Source: JALNYB01 sp963676235 (GTDB lineage Archaea > Thermoplasmatota > Thermoplasmata > Methanomassiliicoccales > Methanomethylophilaceae). From it: 64,000 bases of DNA. Location of the stretch: positions 1,364,001 through 1,428,000 of the forward strand of contig OY781044.1 of the NCBI GenBank assembly GCA_963676235.1, in the 5' to 3' direction. The translations under genes were made by a program, and so were the position numbers. The notes beneath the pieces were generated by a model. It did not search any database. It was not told where the DNA came from and saw only the letters and a list, made by a program, of their open reading frames with translations. This document shows, piece after piece, positions 1 through 7,875 of this stretch (positions are counted from its first letter, which is position 1; each line of letters starts with the position of its first letter).

Positions 1-266
1 CGGTCATCGTCACGTTGTCGTTCGGTTTCGGTATATTCACATGAAGTCTGCATCTTCTACGGGCCATTCTCTCATATTCCCGCCAAACCCCGACAGGCGA
101 ATACCGCAACATTAAAGGATTCGAGCCCGATGACGAGAACGGCCTTTCGGTCTGTTTTTGTGTTTAGCGACTGAGAACTATCGAAAGGCCTCTTGAATTT
201 TTTGCCAGATCTCACACCCGATTCGGAAAATATCAACCGAATGTTTTTACACCGAGTCACTAACTG
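1..266. other. left edge, no intact gene; 9-bp inverted repeat
   Basis: I see no convincing gene here. An inverted repeat, GGCCTTTCG at 141-149 and CGAAAGGCC at 182-190, encloses a 32-base loop. It lies just downstream, on the minus strand, of the integrase remnant. It could be an old attachment or terminator structure, but nothing proves this. Confidence 0.4.
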
Positions 267-611
267 TCAAACTCGGGTTTTTGACCACAAATCGACTATC
301 TGCCTGACTACGCGATCGTCGCGCGGTCTGGCGTATGCTAATTCTGTCGTTCTTGTGTTGCTGTGTCCTAAAACGACCGATACGCGGTCTATCGGGAAAC
401 CTTCATCTACGAGATATTGCGCGTATGTTCTGCGGCACATTCTGAAATCAAAATGAAAGTTAAGGTCAACATATATCTCGTCTTTGTCTTGCCTAAGTTT
501 ATAATCGGACAGGAATTTTACCTGTTTGTTCGCGAAAATGTATATCGAATTCACGTTCTGATCACGTACGAAAATCGTATGATTATAGAATATGCTGGTC
601 TTCTTCCTCAT
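267..611 (-). pseudogene. C-terminal remnant of a tyrosine recombinase/integrase
   Basis: The last 65 or so residues match the C-terminal catalytic part of phage-type tyrosine recombinases: an Arg-rich helix (CRRTYAQ), then VSVVLGHSNTRTT with the GHS motif, and a Tyr shortly after (ELAYARP). The His normally found three residues before the catalytic Arg is replaced, and the whole N-terminal and first catalytic portion is missing. The upstream 45 residues look like random translation and overlap the end of the adhesin-like gene. I read it as a dead integrase tail. A more decayed copy lies on the other side of the adhesin-like gene at 3395-3500. Confidence 0.7.
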
Positions 612-3168
612 CTTTTTTATTTTTAAGGAGAATTATCAGGAATGATATAATTATCAACACCAATACAATCGCCACGATACAATAGATGTATATTGTATAA
701 TTAGTCAAATTGTTATTATTTTCAATCAATATAATCGAAGATGCTACGGTTATCTCAACATCTCCGGTGACACTATCAATAGATACGACACCGTTACTGT
801 ATGCGGTCTTGGAAATATCCACACCATTCATGAGAACAGTAACGCCACTTAAAACGTAATTCTCATTAGGTATAATTGTTATAACGAGGCTGCTGCTGGC
901 AGTAACGCTTTCCGGTCCCTCGTATGTCATATTATCCCCTCTGACGGTAATATTATAATTTATACTAGGCGTTGGTGGCGATATTGGCACATATATTGCA
1001 AAAGTTGTTGCGGATATAGTAATATCTCCGGTGACACTGCCAATAGATATGACACCGTTACTGTATGTGGTCTTGGAAATATCCACACCATTCATGATAA
1101 TGGTAACACCAGTTAGAACATAACCGGTATCGGCTGTGATCGATACAATTAAACTGCTGTTCTCCAACACGGTTGATGGAGCATTGCATAACATGTTATC
1201 GCCTGAAACCGTGATCTCAAAGACCTGGGTTGCGATGAATATTATAGTAACAGACGAACCGTCATCCCCGATTGCATTGAAATTTGCAACAATAGATTCA
1301 GATCCGGTTTTTGTGGGCAATTTCTCATTTACATCATAGACGAATGAATTATGATTCAATGATCCCAATATTACAACCTCATCAGTGTTGAGTGTTCTTT
1401 CCGGCAGATATATTGAAAGATCTGTTCCGTTGTCTATACGGGAAAGATCGTTATCTGAGAGTACAAATATCTCGTCGTTAACCGTGTAAACAAAGTAATT
1501 GCTTGAATCTTTTACGACAGCTTTCAAAATCGTTTTACTGACTGTTAGTGAAGAAGCAATATTATCCACTCCTGCGCCGGCACCGATGTCCTGTGCATTC
1601 TCTCCAGCATATAAGATCAATATTGGAGAATCAGAAACGATCATAGAGAGGTCTGTGAGACGATCATACTCTGTTTTGATCAAATTGGATGTCATTCCTA
1701 AATATGCGGAACCTATTGCCGCAGCTCCGCATTCCTCATCGCCTGTAAGATACCCTCCTGCAAACGATTTAATTATTGTATCGTCACCTGAGATCTGTAT
1801 ATTCATCTGTGAATTTCCACGACCTGCACCGATTCCCGGTGCATATATTCCTCCGTATGCAGTAACATTTGCACCGCTCTCTATGTTCACACATGAATAG
1901 AGTGCGGATCCCGATATAGCAGGCAATACATGAAGGCCATCTTTCGCAGATCCGGTGACCGCATTTCCAATACCGGGTGCACTATTTCCTCCATGAGCAT
2001 ATACAGTAGCGTCGTCGCTTATTGTGATCCTTGCGATCCCATAATATCCTGAACCTATTCCCGGTACACCTTTGTAATTACTTCCACCCGTATTGACACC
2101 GTTCGCAATCACGGTCGTATCATTGCCTGATATGCTGATGTATGCATCAGTCCCCATGGCTCCGCCTATCGGTGATATCCAGTAGTAATTGCTGGTCACG
2201 TTGACATAGGTCGCTCCGGTACTGCTGTCTATTATTACGACAGACAATACAAAATGAGTAGAATTTCCTCCAGATGTTCCATATGTATTTCCAATGGATC
2301 CGCTATCGATTGTAACATTTCCACCGGTGATCTTCACCAGTGAATTGGAGTGATGGGCCCCGCCGATCGAACTATCGGATACAGTTATAACTCCACCAGT
2401 TATGGTGACTATGCCATTGAATCCAGTGTAATTATTTCCCTCATTATCAATAAAATCCACATTCGAATCAGAAGAATAATCAAGAGTCTGTATAATGTCG
2501 AATGCACCTGAACCGATCGCAGCTCCTGCATATGAAGATGCAGTTGCTTTGGCAATCACATTTCCACCATCGATCGTGACATAACCGTTTCCGTTATATG
2601 CTCCTCCGATGGCAGCACCGCCCATACTAGATGTTGCTACAGATGTTGCATTTACTGTTCCGCTCTCGATAATGATATATCCGCTGTTTGTTTGACCAGT
2701 ACAGAAATTACCTCCGATACCTGCGGCTTTGTCTCCGCCTGTTATAGTGAGACTTCCGATAGAAACATCTTCGTTACAATCTTCGATGATTACAGTGGAA
2801 CCCTCCTCTATGTAAAATGCTGCATAATTAGCTGCACCTGTCAAAATATTCACTCCAATTAAAGAAATAATGATGGAGGATGTAGCACCTTCTGGTGTTT
2901 TCTCGATCGATATTGCAGCCCCGCTTGTTGCATTTATAATCACATTGGAGATAATTACCGATCCGCTTCCAACGATCACAATTCCTGTCGCAGGATCGAC
3001 CGATCCATCTGGATTTAAACCTGTGATCGTAACAACATTTGAATCATATTCTACGGATGCATTTACATCATTACCACTTGAATAAAAATTGCTGGTGACC
3101 ATTGCATAACCCGCAGAAAGTATTGTTGAGATAATAACAATCAGCATAAGTTTTGAGATTCTATTCAT
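583..3168 (-). CDS. adhesin-like surface protein, beta-helix repeats, C-terminal membrane anchor
   Basis: An 861-residue secreted protein of unknown ligand. Residues 1-25 form a signal peptide or N-terminal anchor. Residues about 40-570 are rich in Gly, Ser, Thr, Ile and Val with recurring units of the type ITGG..T..G....GIGG, as in right-handed parallel beta-helix surface proteins. Two tandem domains of about 75 residues follow, both containing NGVDISKT.YSNGV.SI.SVTGD. A single membrane helix near residues 830-850 and a charged tail (KNKKDEEEDQ) anchor it. Predicted location is the cell envelope, passenger domain outside. Such proteins are abundant in gut methanogens and are thought to act in host or syntroph attachment; that role is inference. 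Integrase remnants flank it, which suggests it arrived as cargo. Confidence 0.75.
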   Translation of the reverse strand: MNRISKLMLIVIISTILSAGYAMVTSNFYSSGNDVNASVEYDSNVVTITGLNPDGSVDPATGIVIVGSGSVIISNVIINATSGAAISIEKTPEGATSSIIISLIGVNILTGAANYAAFYIEEGSTVIIEDCNEDVSIGSLTITGGDKAAGIGGNFCTGQTNSGYIIIESGTVNATSVATSSMGGAAIGGAYNGNGYVTIDGGNVIAKATASSYAGAAIGSGAFDIIQTLDYSSDSNVDFIDNEGNNYTGFNGIVTITGGVITVSDSSIGGAHHSNSLVKITGGNVTIDSGSIGNTYGTSGGNSTHFVLSVVIIDSSTGATYVNVTSNYYWISPIGGAMGTDAYISISGNDTTVIANGVNTGGSNYKGVPGIGSGYYGIARITISDDATVYAHGGNSAPGIGNAVTGSAKDGLHVLPAISGSALYSCVNIESGANVTAYGGIYAPGIGAGRGNSQMNIQISGDDTIIKSFAGGYLTGDEECGAAAIGSAYLGMTSNLIKTEYDRLTDLSMIVSDSPILILYAGENAQDIGAGAGVDNIASSLTVSKTILKAVVKDSSNYFVYTVNDEIFVLSDNDLSRIDNGTDLSIYLPERTLNTDEVVILGSLNHNSFVYDVNEKLPTKTGSESIVANFNAIGDDGSSVTIIFIATQVFEITVSGDNMLCNAPSTVLENSSLIVSITADTGYVLTGVTIIMNGVDISKTTYSNGVISIGSVTGDITISATTFAIYVPISPPTPSINYNITVRGDNMTYEGPESVTASSSLVITIIPNENYVLSGVTVLMNGVDISKTAYSNGVVSIDSVTGDVEITVASSIILIENNNNLTNYTIYIYCIVAIVLVLIIISFLIILLKNKKDEEEDQHIL

Positions 3169-3240
3169 TTCGGTACCGTCTGTAATTTCAAATGAAAGAT
3201 TAAGCTATTGCTTGATCTGATTATTCGCCTTGTTACAAAG

Positions 3241-3275
3241 ACGTAATATATAAACTTGAGTTTTGATATATACGT
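3241..3275 (-). promoter_or_regulatory. AT-rich inverted repeat upstream of the adhesin-like gene
   Basis: ACGTAATATATA at 3241-3252 faces ATATATACGT at 3266-3275. The TATA-like runs lie about 75-105 bases upstream of the ATG on the minus strand. This is the likely promoter region, and the ACGT-ended symmetry could be an operator. It is a pattern-based call only. Confidence 0.3.
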
Positions 3276-3394
3276 AATCTATATGACTTTGCCATGTATT
3301 TGGTCATTATGCATCTATTTTCGATGCATGTGTCAAAATCATATCCATGGTATCTTTACGTTTCTCTCAAACCATTTTTCTAATATGTTGTTTT

Positions 3395-3582
3395 TAAAAT
3401 CGATAATCTGTTTTATTACATGATTGTTGTGTGGTCTGGCATATGTCAATTCTGTGGTCTCTGTGTCCTAATAACTTAGAATCACTGAAACAAAGTTCGT
3501 GTCGAATTATAATTCTAATCGAAATATATAGTGTTATGATTAAACGTATCTGGGTTTGATTGGTATTGTGTATTGTAAGCAC
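3395..3582 (-). pseudogene. second, strongly decayed tyrosine-recombinase tail
   Basis: Nucleotides 3395-3480 align with 279-372 of the first integrase remnant in the same orientation. The shared words are AATCGA..ATCTG, GGTCTGGC.TATG, AATTCTGT and CTGTGTCCTAA, with small deletions that shift the frame. In one frame LGH is still visible where the first copy has LGHS. Nothing functional can remain. The rest of 3169-4005 holds no gene that I can support. Confidence 0.55.
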
Positions 3583-3950
3583 GATGATTTTTTTTAATTC
3601 AACAGTTTAAAACGTTAATTCAACAGAATTAGTCTATATTCGCATAATGTGATATCTCCACAGGGTAATTGAGAATCAGATGTTGGTAATGTCCGAAAAA
3701 TATGTGGTGGATGTTTTGATCCATATTTTAGAGGGTGAATGCATTTATGCAGATCCAGATTATCTGATTTCTAGCCCTAGAACAAAAGAAAATTAATAGA
3801 TAGATCTGTCTAAGAGAAATTCGTAGAGGTTCAAATAGATCTTAAACTTCATATAACTTTATCGGATCAAACCGACTTCATTAGAAATCGAGATAGCAAA
3901 TGATTTTAAACATACGAATGATAAATTAGGTGTTGTTCTACTAGAAGAAC

Positions 3951-4000
3951 CGCCTATAAATCGCAAATCAACTTCATCAGTACAGAATGTGGGGAGGTGA
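3951..4000 (+). promoter_or_regulatory. promoter and strong Shine-Dalgarno site of the winged-helix gene
   Basis: CTATAAATC at about 3953 looks like an archaeal TATA box. GGAGGTGA at 3993-4000 is a near-perfect Shine-Dalgarno sequence placed 5 bases before ATG 4006. This favours ATG 4006 over the overlapping GTG at 3997. Confidence 0.5.
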
Positions 4001-4005
4001 GTGTT

Positions 4006-4749
4006 ATGGATCCAAAAAATAATATCTTGGAATCTAAAAGTAACGTAATTGAGATCAAAGAAGTTGCTACAAAGTCTGTGTTATCTCAACAAGATTCAGT
4101 GCCAATGTTGGTGTTTCTGTTGAAATCAAATGGATCTGCCAGATCATCCGATCTACAGAATGTAATTCCGGACCGTGACTCTCTCGAAAGCATAGCATCT
4201 ACTCTTGAATCAGAAGGGCTCATCGAAATCACACAACAATTTGATGAATCGGCATACACCTTATACACATTGACTCCACGTGGACAAACCGTAGCGGCGC
4301 ATTTACACAAAGCAGAGGCAGTGTTGTCAGGTGAGGTTGTGATGAATCCCGATGGTGACGTGGATCATGATGTTTCTTCAGAAAAAAAGGACCCTAAAAG
4401 CGACGATTCAATGGATCATTCTGCTTCGAATTCAGTTCAAACGCCTATACAGGCTGCAAAACCCACCCTTGTAGAGATCTTGATAGCAGTACATGATAAT
4501 CCTGGTATCACAATGAATGATCTTAATATCAAGATCAATAAAGGAGATATCAATAATATAATGCAAGAAGCGATAGATAAACAGTATTTATTCAAAGCTA
4601 TCACAGGCAGCCCCAAGATCGCACCGGGATATTACATTACAGTCGGAGGTACAGATCATATTGGATCTCGGGCCCCATGGAATAATGACGAGGATGCAGT
4701 TAAGATGGATTGTGATGCATCTTCGAAACCAGATAATACGGCGAGATGA
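4006..4749 (+). CDS. two-domain winged-helix protein
   Basis: About 247 residues. Residues 25-95 form a winged helix-turn-helix: PMLVFLLKSNGSARSSDL, then a recognition-helix region (LESIASTLESEGLIEI) and a wing ending in YTLTPRGQTV, as in MarR/PadR-like or archaeal transcription-factor wHTH modules. An acidic, Ser/Asp-rich linker (about 105-150) joins a second helical module (TLVEILIAVHDNPGITMNDL) that resembles another wHTH. It is probably a DNA-binding regulator. As first gene of a defence-like run it may control that run, but the target is not visible. ATG 4006 was chosen for its strong Shine-Dalgarno site. Confidence 0.6.
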   Translation: MDPKNNILESKSNVIEIKEVATKSVLSQQDSVPMLVFLLKSNGSARSSDLQNVIPDRDSLESIASTLESEGLIEITQQFDESAYTLYTLTPRGQTVAAHLHKAEAVLSGEVVMNPDGDVDHDVSSEKKDPKSDDSMDHSASNSVQTPIQAAKPTLVEILIAVHDNPGITMNDLNIKINKGDINNIMQEAIDKQYLFKAITGSPKIAPGYYITVGGTDHIGSRAPWNNDEDAVKMDCDASSKPDNTAR

Positions 4750-4805
4750 CGTGATAAGATGGAAAAAAAGAATTCCATTCAAATTCAATATTCGTGGGAT
4801 TAATC

Positions 4806-5483
4806 ATGACCGATCAAAGATATTCATTGAATAGTTTAGAAGATGCAAAAAAGTATTTTGAAATGATGTTCAAGCATGGAGTTTATGGTAAAGATGCAGA
4901 GTGTTATTGTCCTGTATGTAAAGAAAACAGATTTGGTATGATTTCCGAGATAAGTGATAAAAATCCTGTGATAATTTCTCACACTTGCAGACAATGTGAT
5001 TCAGAAACTATTGTGATTTGCCATAAAATTGATGGAAAAGAAACATTATCCTTCGTATATTCCACCAAACTTGGCTATTCTTCGAGTTATGTTGTAGATA
5101 GCGTGAACTATTACATGGGACAGGCTTTCATGTCAAAGACATCCGGAGCATACAGTGCAAGTATGGCCATGTATCGCGCAGCATTGGAATGTCTATTGTT
5201 CGATCAAGGATTTAAAAATGGAATGTTGTCCAATAAAATAAAAGAATTTGAAGATAAGAGGCCTGAATGGTCTAGAGGATTGGATAACGAATTTATGGGC
5301 ATTATAAAAGATCTAGGTAATGATTCAATACATCCGAACAAAGGTAATATCGATGTTCAAAAGAAATTCGATGAAGAATCACTTAGTGATGTAGAACTAA
5401 CCTTGATCCAATTGATTGAAAGAGCTTATGTGCAACCAGCAAAAGAAATGGAACGTTTAAACCGCATTCGTTCCAAAACGTGA
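4806..5483 (+). CDS. DUF4145 family protein with N-terminal zinc ribbon
   Basis: About 225 residues. Near the N-terminus are two Cys pairs (CYCPVC and CRQC), a zinc ribbon. The C-terminal half has the DUF4145 pattern: SMAMYRAALECLL, then KIKEFEDKRPEW, then DLGNDSIHPNKG with the conserved His-Pro. DUF4145 proteins often accompany restriction-modification and other nuclease defence genes; their biochemical role is not established. Only 3 bases separate it from the Vsr-like gene, so co-expression is likely. ATG 4806 is preferred over GTG 4794. The gene is AT-rich like its neighbours. Confidence 0.7.
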   Translation: MTDQRYSLNSLEDAKKYFEMMFKHGVYGKDAECYCPVCKENRFGMISEISDKNPVIISHTCRQCDSETIVICHKIDGKETLSFVYSTKLGYSSSYVVDSVNYYMGQAFMSKTSGAYSASMAMYRAALECLLFDQGFKNGMLSNKIKEFEDKRPEWSRGLDNEFMGIIKDLGNDSIHPNKGNIDVQKKFDEESLSDVELTLIQLIERAYVQPAKEMERLNRIRSKT

Positions 5484-5486
5484 GGA

Positions 5487-5921
5487 ATGAAGGATGATGT
5501 AATGTCAGAAAATTACAATCCAAGTGATGAGATATATGGAGATTACGATTATCGAAAAGTCAGTGTGAAAAATGATCCGATATATATTCTAAAAAACGAA
5601 TTAAAACGTTTGCACCATAGATGTGTTGTTAAAAAAGACTATTGTTTAGAAACACCCGATTTTCTATATCGTACGAAAAAAGTTGCAATTTACGTATTAT
5701 CTGATTTTTGGCATGGTTATGATATTTCTGACATAAGGCACCAAACTAACATGAGGAATGATTTTTGGATTTCTAAAATTGAAGAAAATATTGAAAAATA
5801 CAATCAGATAAGAGAAGACAAAACAAAGCAAGGATACAAAGTATTATTCATTTTCAAATCTGAGATATTTGATAATTTAGAAAAATGCTCGAGTGAAATC
5901 GCATTGGTATTAAATGAGTGA
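5487..5921 (+). CDS. Vsr-like (very short patch repair-type) endonuclease
   Basis: 144 residues. The core follows the Vsr fold: a basic helix (LKNELKRLHHRCVVKK), TPDFLYRTKKVAIYV in place of PDxVF...VAVFV, then FWHG, then N..FW..KI..N, and a last strand GYKVLFIFKSEI in place of GWRVLxIWExE. Aligned to E. coli Vsr by hand, the Asp of PDF matches D51 and the His of FWHG matches H69. Position 64 (His or Asp in most members) is Leu, with an Asp two residues later. True Vsr enzymes nick at T:G mismatches beside a cytosine methyltransferase gene; none is here. It may therefore be a defence nuclease rather than a repair enzyme. ATG 5502 is an alternative start. Confidence 0.7.
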   Translation: MKDDVMSENYNPSDEIYGDYDYRKVSVKNDPIYILKNELKRLHHRCVVKKDYCLETPDFLYRTKKVAIYVLSDFWHGYDISDIRHQTNMRNDFWISKIEENIEKYNQIREDKTKQGYKVLFIFKSEIFDNLEKCSSEIALVLNE

Positions 5922-6206
5922 TTAAAACGAATAAATATTCTCTAAGATATAATGAAAATGGTGTTTTTCTTGATTATACATCGTCAGACGACATGGAATG
6001 GCTTTATGAAAAATTTAAACCCTTGAATATTGAAGAATCATCATTAGAAGAACCTCCGCATACAATTTTGAATAAAATGTTTTATTTGACAGAATCAGAT
6101 CTTTATGATATAGATGAACATAACGCTGTATTCAAAATAGGTGATTTCGATGGAGAATATTATCAATTTGATAAAAAAATATGCAGATTAAAATTTTCCT
6201 TTAAAA
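5918..6206 (+). pseudogene. 5' part of an interrupted Shedu (sduA-like) gene
   Basis: GTG 5918 overlaps the stop of the Vsr-like gene. Its first 96 codons are cut at 6206 by an insertion element; in the present sequence the frame runs 14 bases into the element and stops at 6220. The visible peptide is a beta-rich N-terminal region (FKIGDFDGEYYQFDKKICRL). Joining base 6206 to base 7876 (removing the element and one TTAAAA copy) gives AAA-ATA-AAA-AAA-GGA and enters the downstream ORF in frame. The intact ancestor would have 404 residues. Confidence 0.8.
6201..6206 (+). repeat. target-site duplication, left copy (TTAAAA)
   Basis: TTAAAA directly abuts the left inverted terminal repeat and is repeated at 7870-7875 directly after the right one. 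The 6-bp duplication is perfect, which points to a recent insertion. Confidence 0.85.
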
Positions 6207-6232
6207 CTCTAACTCGGTAATGTTGGGTATAA
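6207..6232 (+). repeat. left inverted terminal repeat of IS 1
   Basis: It starts CTCTAACTCGGTAA and ends GGGTATAA. Its reverse complement is found at 7844-7869 with 23 of 26 matching positions. Confidence 0.85.
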
Positions 6233-6338
6233 CGATCTGATACTTTGCGATGATCCGTTCAGACGTCTGGGTGAGTTCTTTCGATGGTAATTTTTTATTT
6301 CTGTATTTAAAACAATAAGTGTTATATAGTTATACCCC

Positions 6339-7841
6339 ATGTGGTATAATATGGGATGCAGACCCGATCAATGGGCGAAGGACTGGCTGGACGAACAGCG
6401 GACTCAAGGCGAGACAGGACTGACCGTGGAGAAACGCGGCGGCATGCATATCGTCAGGTGGGCGACCACGAAGTGGGACCCGGAGACCAAGAAACGCGTG
6501 AAGGTCTCCGAGTACCGCGGAGTGCTAAGTCCCGACGGGATATTGACAGAACCGAGACCGCGGAGGAGCAGGGTCGATGTCGTGCAGATAACCGACAGCG
6601 GGAACGCAAGACTGCTGTCCAAAGTAACGGAACCGTTGCTCGGACCTTTGAGATTCGCCTTTCCAAAAGATCATCCGGAGATCGTGGAACTGGCATTCGC
6701 GAGATGCCTGGGTAGGGGAGAATTGAACAAGGCCGGAAGGTGCTGGAACAGGCTCGAGGATGTGCTCGGGCTTCGCCCCAACACCTCCGCCAAGAGCCTG
6801 TCTCAGACATTGGAGAGGGTGGGGCTGTCCAGAGGTTCCCAGGATATGTTCTTCAACAGAATACACGTAAACGAGGGGGAGATGGCCGTCGACATGTCGG
6901 TGATATTCTCCAAGGCCAGCGGGGCCTTCATGCTTAAAACCGGCTACAACCGCTTCAGCATGTCCAGCCCCCAGTTCAACCTGCTTATGGGATGCGGCCT
7001 GGCCTCCGGCCGGCCGCAGTACATGAAGGTCGTACCGGGAAACGTCAAAGAAGGTTCAGCCGTCAGCATGCTGGATGAATTCGAAATCCCCGAAGGCACG
7101 ATACTGGTGATGGACCGCGGGTACTCCGACAGAACCCTTCTGGAACAGATCAAGGAGAAAGGACTGGATTATATCGTAGCCGTCAAACGCAACTCCAATG
7201 TCTACAAGGTCACCGATACCAAGGAAGGCGTATTCAGATGGAGGAGATCGGCGGTGGCGTACGGCCGCCATTCTTTCGGAGAAGGGGAATGGGCGTACAG
7301 GTTCGAGAATCTGAATCACCGCAACGACGAGCTTGTGGACACCCTCTGGGCACGGGAACAGGGTAAGAAAAGAGAGCTGGGACTCGACAAAGCAGGCAAT
7401 TTCGTGATGATATCATCGAAGGAACTGGACCCGAAGGACGTTTACAGGCTGTACAAGACCAGATGCGAGATCGAGAACTGCTTCGATGCCGCTAAGAACT
7501 GTCTTTCGGCGGACAAGATGCACATGCAGGATGATGCGCATGTGATGGGACATCTTTTCATAACATTCCTAGCGATGTCGATAAGATTCGAGATCACTAA
7601 ACTGCTGGATGATGCAGATCTGCTGTCAGCATACAGTCCGGAGGATGTTCTGGACATCTATGCGACGATGAAGGTCATGACCGGCGATGCGGACATAAGG
7701 CAAACGGTGCCGAAGGACGTCAGGGACCTGGATGCCAAGCTGGGGATGTTCATGTACAGCACCCGGGAGGATCTGGATAGACTCAACGGGGTCAAAAAGA
7801 AGAGGGGCAGGAAGCCAAAGGCTTCCGAACCCTCTTCGTGA
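6339..7841 (+). CDS. transposase of IS 1 (DDE, IS4 superfamily)
   Basis: 500 residues, a normal length for IS1634-type transposases. The DDE residues are visible: D185 in EMAVDMSVIF, D259 in ILVMDRGYSD, and E379 within the Y-x2-R-x3-E-x6-K signature (Y372, R375, E379, K386). The C-terminus is basic (KKKRGRKPK). It appears full length and undamaged, so the element may still be active. ATG 6351 is an alternative start. Its codon use and GC content differ clearly from the flanking genes. Confidence 0.9.
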   Translation: MWYNMGCRPDQWAKDWLDEQRTQGETGLTVEKRGGMHIVRWATTKWDPETKKRVKVSEYRGVLSPDGILTEPRPRRSRVDVVQITDSGNARLLSKVTEPLLGPLRFAFPKDHPEIVELAFARCLGRGELNKAGRCWNRLEDVLGLRPNTSAKSLSQTLERVGLSRGSQDMFFNRIHVNEGEMAVDMSVIFSKASGAFMLKTGYNRFSMSSPQFNLLMGCGLASGRPQYMKVVPGNVKEGSAVSMLDEFEIPEGTILVMDRGYSDRTLLEQIKEKGLDYIVAVKRNSNVYKVTDTKEGVFRWRRSAVAYGRHSFGEGEWAYRFENLNHRNDELVDTLWAREQGKKRELGLDKAGNFVMISSKELDPKDVYRLYKTRCEIENCFDAAKNCLSADKMHMQDDAHVMGHLFITFLAMSIRFEITKLLDDADLLSAYSPEDVLDIYATMKVMTGDADIRQTVPKDVRDLDAKLGMFMYSTREDLDRLNGVKKKRGRKPKASEPSS

Positions 7842-7843
7842 AC

Positions 7844-7869
7844 TTATACCCCAGTTTACCGAGTTAGAG
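7844..7869 (+). repeat. right inverted terminal repeat of IS 1
   Basis: TTATACCCC ... TTACCGAGTTAGAG, the inverse of 6207-6232, followed at once by the second TTAAAA. Confidence 0.85.
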
Positions 7870-7875
7870 TTAAAA
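7870..7875 (+). repeat. target-site duplication, right copy (TTAAAA)
   Basis: It is identical to 6201-6206. Host sequence resumes at 7876 in the frame that was interrupted. Confidence 0.85.

Larger units (their letters stand above)
6207..7869 (+). mobile_element. insertion sequence 1, IS4 superfamily (IS1634-like), 1663 bp
   Basis: The element is delimited by 26-bp inverted terminal repeats at 6207-6232 and 7844-7869. They share 14 identical bases, then a 4-base block with three mismatches, then 8 identical bases. TTAAAA is duplicated outside. It carries one transposase gene. The element is visibly GC-richer than the AT-rich genes on both sides, so it came from a different sequence background. 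The in-frame continuity of the host gene across it shows that insertion caused no deletion. Confidence 0.9.

Noticed and set aside
141..190. Inverted repeat GGCCTTTCG/CGAAAGGCC as a tRNA or attachment site
   Set aside because: No cloverleaf or T-loop could be formed, and no second copy elsewhere in the window was seen.
583..3168. The plus-strand frames inside the adhesin gene (for example 1499-1900) as separate genes
   Set aside because: They are antisense shadows of the strongly repetitive adhesin coding frame and lack start signals.
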